From assembly GCF_014191545.1 (NCBI RefSeq), contig NZ_AP023361.1, forward strand, positions 2,012,501 through 2,076,500: DNA of 64,000 nucleotides, written 5' to 3'. This document shows positions 26,655 to 36,432 of this stretch, in pieces (position 1 is the stretch's first letter; the number at the start of each line of letters is the position of its first letter). Source of the stretch: Terrihabitans soli (lineage in GTDB: Bacteria > Pseudomonadota > Alphaproteobacteria > Rhizobiales > Methylopilaceae). The position numbers were made by a program, and so were the translations under genes. The notes under the pieces were generated by a model. The model worked only from the letters and a program-made list of their open reading frames with translations. It had not been told where the DNA came from and did no database searches.

Positions 26655-28883
26655 ATGTTAAATCCGATCTTCGGGTTTTTCGGGATGACGCCCAGCACCA
26701 GTTTCAGCCATTGGTTCGCCCGGCGCGCGGTGCCCGGTGTGGTCGCCATCATCGCAATCGTGTTCTTCATCATGGGCGGTTTCGTCTATGAGATCGGCAC
26801 TTCCATCGATCAGCGCTCGGCCCGGCGCACCTCAAGCTTTGCCGATGTCGCCCTCAACGCCCAGCGCGAGGAGATGGAGCGTGTCTCCAAGGATTATGCC
26901 GGCTGGGGCGAAGCCTATCGCCACCTCCATCCCGATCTCGACCTCACTTGGGCTTACGGCTCGAGCAATATGGGATCGACCCTTTTTCCCGATTATGGGC
27001 TGAACTTTCTCGTCGTCGTCGGTCCCGGCAATGTGACGAACTATGCCGTCGTCGATGGCAAGCTGATCAACCCCCTGCCCGTGGAAAGGCTTTTGACCGG
27101 CGGCACAATGCTGCTCGTCGAGCGGGCCCGCGACAGCGGAACAGAGACCGTTCCGGTCTCCGGCTTCCTGATGTGGGGCAAATGGCCTGTGCTCGTGACG
27201 GCCGCGGTGATCTCACCGGGCGGCGATCCCACCGTCCCGGTTGTCCCGGGCCCGGCTTCGGTGCTGCTCATCGGCTATGCGCTGACGCCGGAGAAACTCA
27301 TTGCCGCCGGCGACAAATACTCCATCCCTGATTTCCGCCTGCGCCAGCCGCAATACGAAGCGGCCTTCGCCGAAAAGATCCTGTTTACGGAAGACGGCCG
27401 CCGCGGCGCGGTTCTGGAATGGAACCCCGACAGGCCCGGCCGCGCGCTGATGCGGCGCGTCTTCCCGTGGCTGGGCGGTGCGGCAGCGCTTCTTGCCGTC
27501 CTGACCTTCCTCTTCCTGCGCCACGCCTTCCAGACGACGCAGGTTCTTGAATCCAATGCGCGCGAACTTGCGGAAGCGCAGGCCAAGGCCGAGCATCTTG
27601 CCCTGCACGATGCGGTCACCGGCCTTCCGAACCGCGCCATGCTGATGGACCATGTCGAAACGGAACTGCGCAAGAACGCGGTCTGTACGGCGCTCTTCTA
27701 TATGGATCTCGACCGCTTCAAACCGGTCAACGACCTTATGGGCCGCGAGGCCGGCGACGCCATCCTTCTTGAGGTCGCCAAACGGCTGAAATCTTCTGTC
27801 GGCGACAACGATCTCGTCGCTCGCGTTTCCGGCGACGAGTTTGCCGTCGCCGCCTGCCTGACGGGTCCGGAAGAAGCCGAAGGGCTCTGCCGCAAGCTCA
27901 CCGAGGCTGTCGGCCGGACGATGAGCGTCGGCGGCACGGACATGCAGGTCGGCATGTCGATCGGCGTCGCGCTCGCACCGAACGACGCACATACGGGCTC
28001 GGACCTCATACAGCGCGCCGATCTTGCGATGTATCAGGCCAAGCAGGAACGGCGCGGCAGCTACCGCTTCTTCGCGCCGGAAATGAACGATCTGGCGCTC
28101 GTTCGCCAGACGCTGGAAATGGATCTGCGCCGCGCCGTCAAAGCTGGCGAGTTCGACCTGCATTTCCAGCCGCGCTTCGATACACGCACGCTGAAACCCG
28201 TCAGCGTCGAGGCGCTGATGCGCTGGCAGCATCCCGAGCGCGGCATGATCCCGCCCGCCCAATTCATTCCGCTCGCCGAGGAACTCGGCCTCATCCACGA
28301 GATGGGCGCCTGGAGTCTGCGGCATGCCTGTTCGGTCATCGCAAGCTATGAAGGCATCGCCGTCTCGGTGAACATTTCGCCCGTTCAGTTCCGCGATCCG
28401 GGACTTGCCGATCTCGTCGCCTCGATCCTCAAAGAAACCGGGCTTGCGCCGCACCGCCTCGAACTCGAACTCACCGAGGGCGTACTGCTCGAAAACACCG
28501 AAATGGCGCAGACGGTGCTGACCGCATTGAAAAAGCTCGGTGTGACCTTGGCCATGGACGATTTCGGCACCGGCTATTCCTCGCTCGGCTACCTCCAGCA
28601 CTTCCCGTTCGACCGGCTCAAGATCGATCAGGCATTCGTCTCGCAATTGACGGCACAGGACAGTTCACGCCCGATCGTTCAGGCCATACTCGCAATGGCG
28701 CGCTCGCTCGGCATTTCGGTCACCGCCGAAGGCGTCGAAACGGCCGAGCAGTTCATGCTGCTGCGCGCCGATCAGTGCGCCGAGGTGCAGGGCTTTTTCC
28801 TGGCCAAGCCCGTGCCGCTGGCCGAGCTCCGACAGACTTTGTCCGTCCCGCCCGACCAGATCCTGAGCCGCACCGCGGCATAA
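26655..28883 (+). CDS. CHASE4-GGDEF-EAL c-di-GMP turnover protein
   Basis: The 742-residue protein has a transmembrane helix (about 29-50), a periplasmic CHASE4 domain containing KDYAGWGEAYRHL (about 55-265), a second helix (about 275-293), a GGDEF domain starting LALHDAVTGLPNRAML (about 315-470) with signature SGDEF, and an EAL domain (about 490-735). The EAL signature is intact: EALMRWQHP, SVNISPVQF, LELTEGVLL, MDDFGTGYSS, KIDQAFV and AEGVET. It therefore should hydrolyse c-di-GMP and may also make it, in response to an extracytoplasmic signal. It is monocistronic; the downstream terminator is shared with convergent leuA. Confidence 0.93.
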   Translation: MLNPIFGFFGMTPSTSFSHWFARRAVPGVVAIIAIVFFIMGGFVYEIGTSIDQRSARRTSSFADVALNAQREEMERVSKDYAGWGEAYRHLHPDLDLTWAYGSSNMGSTLFPDYGLNFLVVVGPGNVTNYAVVDGKLINPLPVERLLTGGTMLLVERARDSGTETVPVSGFLMWGKWPVLVTAAVISPGGDPTVPVVPGPASVLLIGYALTPEKLIAAGDKYSIPDFRLRQPQYEAAFAEKILFTEDGRRGAVLEWNPDRPGRALMRRVFPWLGGAAALLAVLTFLFLRHAFQTTQVLESNARELAEAQAKAEHLALHDAVTGLPNRAMLMDHVETELRKNAVCTALFYMDLDRFKPVNDLMGREAGDAILLEVAKRLKSSVGDNDLVARVSGDEFAVAACLTGPEEAEGLCRKLTEAVGRTMSVGGTDMQVGMSIGVALAPNDAHTGSDLIQRADLAMYQAKQERRGSYRFFAPEMNDLALVRQTLEMDLRRAVKAGEFDLHFQPRFDTRTLKPVSVEALMRWQHPERGMIPPAQFIPLAEELGLIHEMGAWSLRHACSVIASYEGIAVSVNISPVQFRDPGLADLVASILKETGLAPHRLELELTEGVLLENTEMAQTVLTALKKLGVTLAMDDFGTGYSSLGYLQHFPFDRLKIDQAFVSQLTAQDSSRPIVQAILAMARSLGISVTAEGVETAEQFMLLRADQCAEVQGFFLAKPVPLAELRQTLSVPPDQILSRTAA

Positions 28884-28886
28884 ACA

Positions 28887-28917
28887 AAAAAGGCCGCTCC
28901 TTTGGAGCGGCCTTTTT
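28887..28917. terminator. Bidirectional terminator between GGDEF-EAL gene and leuA
   Basis: The stem GGCCGCTCC / GGAGCGGCC is flanked by A5 on one side and T5 on the other, so it can end transcripts from both convergent genes. Confidence 0.88.
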
Positions 28918-28936
28918 CATTACGATGCTGCGGGCC

Positions 28937-30490
28937 TCAGGCGACGGCCTGGGCTCCTTGAGATTTGCGCTTGATGATCAGCTTGTTCAGCGAGGCCACA
29001 TAGGCTTTCGCGCTCGCCACCAGCGTATCAGGATCGGCGGCGCGGCCGGTGACCGTCTTGCCGTTCTCGGTCAGGCGTACCGACACTTCGGCCTGCGCGT
29101 CCGTGCCCTCCGTCACGGCGTGGACCTGATAGAGTTCCAGCACCGCATCATGCGCGACGAGCTGCTTGATCGAGTTGAAGATGGCATCGACCGGACCGTT
29201 GCCGGTGGACTGAACCGTCTTCTCAACCCCGTCAATGCTCATGGTGAGCGTCGAGGATTGCGGACCGGTCGTTCCGGCAATGACGGCCAGCGAAATGACC
29301 TTCAGACGATCGTCGGCATGGGCGACTTCGTCATCGACCAGCGCCTCGATATCCTCGTCGTAGACATTCTTCTTGCGGTCGGCGAGCGCCTTGAACCGCA
29401 TAAAGGCGTCCTCCAGCGCGTTCTCGCCCAGCTGATAGCCGAGATCCTTCAGCTTTTCGCGGAAGGCGTGGCGGCCCGAATGCTTGCCCATGACCAGCGA
29501 GGTCGCTTTCACGCCGACGCTTTCGGGCGTCATGATCTCGAATGTCTGCGCATTCTTCAGCATGCCGTCCTGATGGATGCCGCTCTCATGCGCAAAGGCG
29601 TTCCGGCCGACAATCGCCTTGTTGTACTGGACCGGAAAAGCCGAGACCGCCGAGACGAGTTTCGAGGCACGCATCAGCATGGTCGTGTCGATGCCCGTCG
29701 AATACGGCAGCACATCTTTGCGCGTGCGGATCGCCATCACGACTTCTTCCAGCGCGGCATTGCCGGCGCGCTCGCCGAGGCCGTTGATCGTGCATTCGAT
29801 CTGGCGGGCGCCGTTGGCGACACCGGCCAGCGAGTTTGCGACCGCGAGGCCGAGATCGTCATGGCAGTGCGTGGAGAAAATCACCTTGTCGGCATTCGGC
29901 ACGCGCTCACGCAGCATCTTGATGAGCGCGCCATATTCTTCCGGCGTGGCGTACCCAACGGTGTCGGGAATGTTGATCGTCGTGGCGCCGGCCTTGATGG
30001 CGGCCTCGACGCAGCGGCACAGATAATCCGGCTCGGTGCGCGTTGCGTCCATCGCCGACCATTCGACATCGTCGGTGTAGGAACGCGCGCGCGTCACGGA
30101 CGCGACGACACGCTCGAACACCGCCTCCTCGTCGAGCTGCATCTGATATTTGCGGTGCAGCGGCGAGGTGCCGATGAAGGTGTGGATGCGGCCGCGGCGC
30201 GCCGGCTTGATGGCTTCGGCGCAGCGGTCGATGTCCTTGAAGTGCGCGCGGGCGAGACCGCAGATCACACTGTCTTTGGCGCGCTTTGAAATTTCGAGGA
30301 CGCTCTCAAAATCGCCTTCCGAGGCGATCGGGAAACCGGCTTCGATGACATCGACTCCCATTTCGACGAGAACGTCGGTGACTTCGAGCTTCTCCTCGAA
30401 GGTCATGGTGGCGCCGGGCGATTGCTCGCCGTCGCGCAAAGTCGTGTCGAAAATAATGACGCGGTCGGCGTCTTTCGGTGCGGTGGTCAT
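28937..30490 (-). CDS. leuA: 2-isopropylmalate synthase
   Basis: The 517-residue protein carries the HMGL-like TIM barrel with IFDTTLRDGEQSPGA at the start, GVDVIEAGFPIASEGDF, the metal-binding HCHDDLGLAVANS, and the GLGERAGNAALEEVVM segment, followed by a C-terminal regulatory LeuA dimer domain (about 370-500). It condenses acetyl-CoA with 2-oxoisovalerate in the first committed step of leucine synthesis. The C-terminal domain is the site of leucine feedback inhibition. A leader with a Leu-rich peptide and hairpins lies upstream, suggesting attenuation. Confidence 0.97.
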   Translation of the reverse strand: MTTAPKDADRVIIFDTTLRDGEQSPGATMTFEEKLEVTDVLVEMGVDVIEAGFPIASEGDFESVLEISKRAKDSVICGLARAHFKDIDRCAEAIKPARRGRIHTFIGTSPLHRKYQMQLDEEAVFERVVASVTRARSYTDDVEWSAMDATRTEPDYLCRCVEAAIKAGATTINIPDTVGYATPEEYGALIKMLRERVPNADKVIFSTHCHDDLGLAVANSLAGVANGARQIECTINGLGERAGNAALEEVVMAIRTRKDVLPYSTGIDTTMLMRASKLVSAVSAFPVQYNKAIVGRNAFAHESGIHQDGMLKNAQTFEIMTPESVGVKATSLVMGKHSGRHAFREKLKDLGYQLGENALEDAFMRFKALADRKKNVYDEDIEALVDDEVAHADDRLKVISLAVIAGTTGPQSSTLTMSIDGVEKTVQSTGNGPVDAIFNSIKQLVAHDAVLELYQVHAVTEGTDAQAEVSVRLTENGKTVTGRAADPDTLVASAKAYVASLNKLIIKRKSQGAQAVA

Positions 30491-30550
30491 CGGGCTCTGC
30501 CTTCTGGAATTTTGCCCGGCTGGAAAGCGGGCGTCGGGTTTATCTTCTGA

Positions 30551-30602
30551 GCGGAAAAGATCCCCTGAGCGCCCAGGCGAAAGCCCGGCCGGCGATCAGG
30601 GG
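30551..30602 (-). terminator. Attenuator terminator in the leuA leader
   Basis: On the minus strand GCCCCTGA-type arm at 30596-30602 pairs with TCAGGGG (30562-30568) around a GC-rich inner hairpin and is followed by ATCTTTTCC. The 5' arm overlaps the stop codon of the leader peptide, the arrangement expected when ribosome position decides folding. Confidence 0.68.
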
Positions 30603-30691
30603 CGGCTAAGAAGGAGCCCGGAAAGAAGGCGCGCGACGCCGGCGGCGAAACGCCGTGCCGTTGTGTCGTCGATCATGGTGCGGACCAGCAT
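30596..30691 (-). CDS. leuA leader peptide (31 residues, Leu-codon cluster)
   Basis: The ATG at 30691 opens a 31-codon frame beginning MLVRTMIDDTT; near its end it reads RLLSGLLLSRP, with five Leu codons (CTT CTT, then CTC CTT CTT) within seven codons immediately before the stop and the attenuator hairpin. This is the classical layout of a leucine-operon leader peptide, in which slow translation of Leu codons prevents terminator folding. The second ATG at 30676 is a possible alternative start. It is the only frame in the 375-base gap between leuA and the next gene. Confidence 0.8.
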   Translation of the reverse strand: MLVRTMIDDTTARRFAAGVARLLSGLLLSRP

Positions 30692-30765
30692 GGTCTCGTT
30701 CCCGTTGCGCCTAAAACTACTCTGCCCCGCCACCTCTTACTAAAAGATGAGGCAGGACGGGCCGG

Positions 30766-30794
30766 GTGATACGCGTTTTGGGCGTTTGGGGCAA
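30766..30794 (-). promoter_or_regulatory. Candidate sigma-70 promoter for the leuA leader transcript
   Basis: On the minus strand TTGCCC (30794-30789) and TATCAC (30771-30766) are separated by 17 bases, and lie about 75 bases upstream of the leader-peptide ATG. Matches are partial, so this is a plausible guess. Confidence 0.4.
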
Positions 30795-30865
30795 GTATAA
30801 GCCCCGCCGGGGGCTTGCAGGCCCCCCGGTCGGCGCGCACTAATCAGGCCGTTTCGGGGGGTGCC

Positions 30866-31135
30866 ATGATCCGTTTCGTCTCAGCCGCCGCAATTGTCCT
30901 CCTGGCCTCCGCAGGGGCCGCCACGGCCGGCTGCAAGGAAGACATCGCCAAATTCCAGAAGCTTATCGACGGCGACCTGAAGACCGGCTTCATCGCCAAG
31001 GGCGTCTACGACAAGGTCAATGGCGAGCTCAAGGCCGCCGCCGGGCTCTGCAAAAGCGGCCAGGATGCTGCGGCCTCCAGCGCCGTCGCCTCCTCCCGGG
31101 CCCGCCACGGCTATCCGGCCGCTTCGGGCCAGTAG
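30866..31135 (+). CDS. Small exported protein of unknown function
   Basis: The ATG at 30866 gives 89 residues: a signal peptide (MIRFVSAAAIVLLASAGAAT) then a short helical mature part with two Cys (AGCKEDIAKFQKL and AAAGLCKSG) that could form a disulfide, and an Ala/Ser-rich tail. No family is recognised; small periplasmic proteins of this kind are common in the order. It is divergent from the leuA leader and convergent with the NUDIX gene. Confidence 0.7.
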   Translation: MIRFVSAAAIVLLASAGAATAGCKEDIAKFQKLIDGDLKTGFIAKGVYDKVNGELKAAAGLCKSGQDAAASSAVASSRARHGYPAASGQ

Positions 31136-31170
31136 CCCGGGCTTCTAAGAAAATATACCTCTGATGCTGA

Positions 31171-31896
31171 TCAGGGTTCGAGGATCTGTTCGATAAGGGC
31201 CGAGACATAGGCCGGCACGTTCAGGCCCTGCAGCTCGTCCATACGGCGGACGAGATGGATGCGGGCAAGCTCCGGCCGCTGCTGCGCCGCAAGATACCCC
31301 GAGACCTTCCGCTCGACCTCCTCGCCCGTCAGCTGTGTGTCGCAACGGCGGGCGCAGCAAAACAGAGCTCCGTCCCAGGCGATCCAGCGCTGCTCGGAGG
31401 GCTGAAGATCGGCCGAACCCAGCCCCGTCTCTTCTTCGAGTTCGCGCAGGATCGAACCGTCGACATCGAGCCGCCCGCCGATGACATCGTCGAGATCCGG
31501 CGTGCCGCAGGGAAAATAGGAAAAGCCGGCATTGGAGGTATGCGGCGCCATCTCACCGATGAGAACAGCGCCATCCTTTGTCACGACAATCCCCGCGCCG
31601 AACAGATTGAACACCCCGGCATGCGGAAAGCCGGATGTCGTCCAGAAATTCAGCGCCGAATAGCGGACGGTCGAAAGCTCCGCGACCAGCTTTGATTTCT
31701 CGACGGATACCTCGGTCGCGACAAGCACCTCCCCGTCGAACATTTCCGGCTTCTCGGCGATGGCCGTTTTCCAATATTCGGCAATCGCCGCGGTTTTCTT
31801 TTCTGCCCAGGGCCAGCCCTCGTCCGTGACCTCGCAGTTGAAGGTGTCGACATCGCCGATGATCGGCGCGCGGCCGGAGGGATTGAGAATGCTCAT
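31171..31896 (-). CDS. NUDIX hydrolase family protein
   Basis: The 241-residue protein has a NUDIX-like box ending RELEEETGL (about residues 152-160), preceded by GGRLDVDGSIL instead of the usual G-x5-E, so the helix and catalytic REUxEE part is kept while the upstream Glu is replaced. A long N-terminal extension (about 95 residues) precedes the domain. Family members cleave nucleoside diphosphates linked to another moiety; no substrate can be assigned. The gene is flanked by unrelated units and appears monocistronic. Confidence 0.8.
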   Translation of the reverse strand: MSILNPSGRAPIIGDVDTFNCEVTDEGWPWAEKKTAAIAEYWKTAIAEKPEMFDGEVLVATEVSVEKSKLVAELSTVRYSALNFWTTSGFPHAGVFNLFGAGIVVTKDGAVLIGEMAPHTSNAGFSYFPCGTPDLDDVIGGRLDVDGSILRELEEETGLGSADLQPSEQRWIAWDGALFCCARRCDTQLTGEEVERKVSGYLAAQQRPELARIHLVRRMDELQGLNVPAYVSALIEQILEP

Positions 31897-31962
31897 GTTC
31901 TACACGTATAAATTGAATGTATTGGAAGGCGGGAATAGGCTTTGCAGCGGAACGGGGTGCCG

Positions 31963-32397
31963 ATGGGACAAACATTCATCAATTCGGTCGTCGGGCAAAG
32001 CGACTTTCTAATCTCTCTTGCTTTGGCTGTGAGCGGCTCATGTGTCTGGCTCATCGTTTGGATCGCGCAGAAGCGCCTCTCGAATGAGGCCGTTGCCCTG
32101 GAGTGGGTGCTGGCTTTGGCAATCGCCATCGTTCTCGCCGCAGGATCCCTGCTTTTTGCGCTGTTCGGCAGGGGCCAACTCATCAGCTCCATCGGCGAGA
32201 TTCATAGCGTAACAAACGCCAAGGAGTTTTCGGCGCTGCTGAATAGCGATTCCAAAGTTCAGGGCTTGGCGGAAATCCTGATGATCCAGATGACACTCCT
32301 CGCCGGAAGCGTTTTTGCCGTTTCGTGCTTTGCGCTGCGCAATGCCGGGCTGCTGATGAAAAGAACCCCCAAAACAAAGCGAAAGGGAAAAACGTAA
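31963..32397 (+). CDS. Membrane protein of unknown function, first gene of a coupled pair
   Basis: Either ATG 31963 (MGQTFINSVV, 144 residues) or 31942 could start the protein; the former is preferred because the residues before it add little. Three hydrophobic segments are visible (about LISLALAVSGSCVWLIVWIA, WVLALAIAIVLAAGSLLFAL and a third near LLAGSVFAVSCFAL), ending with a Lys/Arg-rich tail (KRTPKTKRKGKT) on what is probably the cytoplasmic side. Codon and base usage are less GC-rich than neighbours. The stop overlaps the next ATG by one base. No family is recognised. Confidence 0.68.
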   Translation: MGQTFINSVVGQSDFLISLALAVSGSCVWLIVWIAQKRLSNEAVALEWVLALAIAIVLAAGSLLFALFGRGQLISSIGEIHSVTNAKEFSALLNSDSKVQGLAEILMIQMTLLAGSVFAVSCFALRNAGLLMKRTPKTKRKGKT

Positions 32398-32897
32398 TGA
32401 CGAACCGGCGCACCTTTCTTGCATTTGCTGGCGCAGCCGCATTAATCGCACCCAAGATTGGCAGGGCGCAAGGCTTTAACCCTGAACTCGATGCACTCAT
32501 AAACGACATACGCAGCGAGATGCGTCTGGGAAGGCCTATTTCTCAAGAATTGGCACTGCTCCGTGCCTATATCGAATTGTTCAACAAAAATCCGCCAGTT
32601 GACGGAGCTTACCAAGAGGCACTCCGTAGTTACGACAGCATTGTAGACGAAGTCCGAGGAGACAGCGCGCTCATTTCCAGCCTCATTTCAGAGGGCACGA
32701 CGGGGCCATCCGTTCGCCTTTATGCCGCCAATCGCGACAAGCTTCTAAGCTACATCGCAAAGACGGAAGTTTTTGCCAGGACCCCGACAGCGATCGAACG
32801 AGCCTATCTTACCTGCCTGATATTCGTTGATGTGATCGCAATAACCGGTGCCCGCAGCGCCCGATGGTGCATCTGGCCGATCCAGCGGGACTGCTAA
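32397..32897 (+). CDS. Tat-exported protein of unknown function, second gene of a coupled pair
   Basis: The ATG at 32397 overlaps the preceding stop (TAATG). The 166-residue protein starts MTNRRTFLAFAGAAALIAPK, a twin-arginine signal (TNRRTFL plus hydrophobic core) with cleavage expected after IGRAQ. The mature part is helical and ends with an unusual Trp/Cys stretch (SARWCIWPIQRDC). No known domain is recognised. Folding before export, implied by the Tat signal, hints at a cofactor or complex, perhaps with the membrane protein encoded just upstream. Confidence 0.7.
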   Translation: MTNRRTFLAFAGAAALIAPKIGRAQGFNPELDALINDIRSEMRLGRPISQELALLRAYIELFNKNPPVDGAYQEALRSYDSIVDEVRGDSALISSLISEGTTGPSVRLYAANRDKLLSYIAKTEVFARTPTAIERAYLTCLIFVDVIAITGARSARWCIWPIQRDC

Positions 32898-32910
32898 ACC
32901 GGCGGAACGT

Positions 32911-33819
32911 TCACGCCGCGATCGTGCCTTCCTGGACGAGGACCGCATCGCCACCGATGGTCGCGCCGGTGAGCGTGTCCTTCACGACATCGAGCCCAAG
33001 CACGATGCGGCTCGGACGTCCCATCTCATAGCCCTGTTCAACGGCGAGTGTGTGCTGCCCGTCCGGCGGCGGCTCGAACTCCATGACGACGCCGGCAAAA
33101 GCTGCGACCGCCGAACCCGTCGCCGGATCCTCGCGCGTGTAATCCAGCATGCGGGCATGAAAGCGCGCATCGCTCGTCACCGTCTCGGGCGTATATGCGA
33201 AAACAGAGGCCGTACTGAACACGGAGGCAACGCCGCCGAACGCTTCGGGCCAGAACCCTCCCTGCGGTTTGATGCGGCCGATGGCATCGAGCGTTTTCAC
33301 CGGCACGAAGACGAAGGGATTTCCGGCCGAATAGAGGCGCGGCTGATGCAGGCCGAAGCCAATGTCCTTGAGCTCGAGACCGAGCGCGGCGGCGACCACA
33401 TCATTGCTGAACCTGGATTCGATACGCGCCGGCAGTTGCGGCAGCTCAAAGCGCGCACGGCCGTTTTCGGGGCCTGCAATGCGCACGGTGCAGGGAACGA
33501 TGCCGAGCTGTTCCTCGACCATGAAATTAAGGTCTTCGCCGGGATGCGCGCCGTTCATGATCGCAAGCTGTACCGCCGTGCCGACGGTCGGATGACCGGC
33601 GAACGGAAGCTCGCGATAGGGCGTGAAAATCCGCAGAAAGGCGAGATGAACCGGATCCTTCGGCGGCAGGATGAAGACGGTTTCCGACAGATTGAATTCG
33701 CGGGCGATCTTCTGCATCGCGGCGCTATCCAGACCCTCGGTATCGAGCACGACGGCCAGCGGATTGCCGGCCAAGCGCTCGGCGGTGAAGACGTCGAGCG
33801 TGACGAAACGGCGACTCAT
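32911..33819 (-). CDS. PhzF-family isomerase-like protein
   Basis: The 302-residue protein shows the PhzF fold signatures: VFTAERLAGNPLAVV near the start, FNLSETVFILPP with the catalytic Glu (about residue 46), RIFTPYRELPFAGHPTVGTA and DPATGSAVAAFAGV in the second half. PhzF proteins are isomerases or epimerases acting on small acids; the physiological substrate of most members is unknown and nothing here implies phenazine synthesis. It overlaps pdxY by four bases, so the two are co-translated. Confidence 0.92.
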   Translation of the reverse strand: MSRRFVTLDVFTAERLAGNPLAVVLDTEGLDSAAMQKIAREFNLSETVFILPPKDPVHLAFLRIFTPYRELPFAGHPTVGTAVQLAIMNGAHPGEDLNFMVEEQLGIVPCTVRIAGPENGRARFELPQLPARIESRFSNDVVAAALGLELKDIGFGLHQPRLYSAGNPFVFVPVKTLDAIGRIKPQGGFWPEAFGGVASVFSTASVFAYTPETVTSDARFHARMLDYTREDPATGSAVAAFAGVVMEFEPPPDGQHTLAVEQGYEMGRPSRIVLGLDVVKDTLTGATIGGDAVLVQEGTIAA

Positions 33820-34664
33820 ATCTTCTCCGCGTTAAAACGCGTGGTCGGCGCAACAAACTCGTCCTGCGCGGCGACGGAGAGAATCTCGCGCGAGCCTGCT
33901 TCAGACGTTCGCCTCAAGAGGCCGTAGACCGAAGACGCCGCGCCTTCGAGCGCTTTGGCGGCGCTTTTCGTTTCGAGATAATGGACGAAGAAGAGCGCGG
34001 CGATGGCATCCCCTGCCCCGTTGACCGAGACCGGCAGAAGCGGCGTGCGCACGCGGTAAAGTCCGGACGGATCGGAGACAACGAGATCGAGACTGCCTTC
34101 GGGCGTGTCGTTCAGATGAAGACTGGTGACGAGAATGGTTTTCGGGCCGAGCGCATGGACGGCCTTCAGCGCCTTGGCAAACAAGGCCGCATCCTTCGCC
34201 TCAAAACCCGCAAGCAGCTCAAGCTCGAAATGGTTGGGCGTGATGATATCGGCGGCGGGCACGGTCCGCGTCGTCATGAATTCGGGAATGCCGGGCCGCA
34301 CGAAAACGCCGCGGCCGACATCGCCGATCACCGGATCGCAGCAATAGAGCGCTTTTGGACTTGCGGCTTTGACGCGCGCGACCGCATCGAGGATGGCCTC
34401 GCCGATCGTCGCATCGCCCATATAGCCGGAGAGCACGCCGTCGCAGCTCGGCAGAACGCCGCGCTCACTGACACCATCGACGACTTCGCGGATGGCATCG
34501 CCGGAATAGACCTGGCCTTTCCAGGCGCCATAGCCGGTGTGATTGGAGAACTGCACCGTATTGACGGCCCAGACTTCATGGCCAAGGCGCTGCATCGGAA
34601 ACATCGCCGAGGCATTGCCGACATGGCCGTAGGCGACCCAGGACTGGATGGAGAGAATGTTCAT
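33816..34664 (-). CDS. pdxY: Pyridoxal kinase
   Basis: The 282-residue ribokinase-family protein begins [20 protein letters not shown], the PdxY/PdxK start, followed by [36 protein letters not shown] and the anion-hole [11 protein letters not shown]. It phosphorylates pyridoxal in the vitamin B6 salvage route. The overlap with the PhzF-type gene (ATGA) makes a two-gene operon of unclear logic. Confidence 0.94.
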   Translation of the reverse strand: MNILSIQSWVAYGHVGNASAMFPMQRLGHEVWAVNTVQFSNHTGYGAWKGQVYSGDAIREVVDGVSERGVLPSCDGVLSGYMGDATIGEAILDAVARVKAASPKALYCCDPVIGDVGRGVFVRPGIPEFMTTRTVPAADIITPNHFELELLAGFEAKDAALFAKALKAVHALGPKTILVTSLHLNDTPEGSLDLVVSDPSGLYRVRTPLLPVSVNGAGDAIAALFFVHYLETKSAAKALEGAASSVYGLLRRTSEAGSREILSVAAQDEFVAPTTRFNAEKI

Positions 34665-34763
34665 GGCTTTGGGTTTAAGCCCCGGCTGGAATTTCGCAAA
34701 TTAGAATCCGTGATGGCATCCATCGTCGTCTGTTCGGATGAGGCTTGCGTATCCCCCGAAACA

Positions 34764-34790
34764 AAAACCCCGGCGCGAGGCCGGGGTTTT
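34764..34790 (-). terminator. Terminator after ilvC
   Basis: The stem AAAACCCCGGC / GCCGGGGTTTT with a 5-base loop (34764-34774 and 34780-34790) is followed on the minus strand by a T-rich stretch; it ends the ilvI-ilvH-ilvC transcript. Confidence 0.87.
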
Positions 34791-34797
34791 CAATCAC

Positions 34798-35916
<1,119 letters not shown>

Positions 35917-36432
35917 TTACATACCTTCGGCGCCGCGCGAGATCGCGGCGATCCCGGTGCGGGACACCTCGATCAGGCCGAGCGGCAGCAAGAGCACGAT
36001 GAACTGGTCGATCTTCGAACTCTCGCCAGTCAGTTCAAAGACATAGCTTTCGGAGGTCTCGTCGGCGACGCGCGCCGACCAGTCCTTCGAGACCTGCAGG
36101 GCCTTGGCGCGGGCCTCGCCCTTGCCGGCGACCTTCACAAGCGCCAGCTCGCGCTCGACCATCGGGCCGGAATTCGTCAGGTCCACGACCTTATGGATCG
36201 GCACGAGACGGCCAAGCTGCGCCTCGATCTGATCGATGATCGAGGGCGTGCCCGAGGTCACGATGGTGATGCGCGAGACATGCTTGTTGTGCTCGGTCTC
36301 GGAGACGGTGAGGCTTTCGATATTGTAGCCGCGGCCCGAGAACAGGCCGACGACGCGGCCGAGGACACCCGGCTCGTTGTCGACCAGTACCGACAGGACA
36401 TGACGCTCGGTCTTTTCGTTCTTCGCAAGCAT
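35917..36432 (-). CDS. ilvH: Acetolactate synthase small (regulatory) subunit
   Basis: The 171-residue protein has the N-terminal ACT domain with HVLSVLVDNEPGVLGRVVGL and FSGRGYNIESLTVS, where valine binds, and the C-terminal ALS-small domain (about 90-165). It confers valine feedback on the catalytic subunit encoded upstream; its ATG overlaps the ilvI stop by one base, consistent with stoichiometric synthesis. Confidence 0.97.
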   Translation of the reverse strand: MLAKNEKTERHVLSVLVDNEPGVLGRVVGLFSGRGYNIESLTVSETEHNKHVSRITIVTSGTPSIIDQIEAQLGRLVPIHKVVDLTNSGPMVERELALVKVAGKGEARAKALQVSKDWSARVADETSESYVFELTGESSKIDQFIVLLLPLGLIEVSRTGIAAISRGAEGM

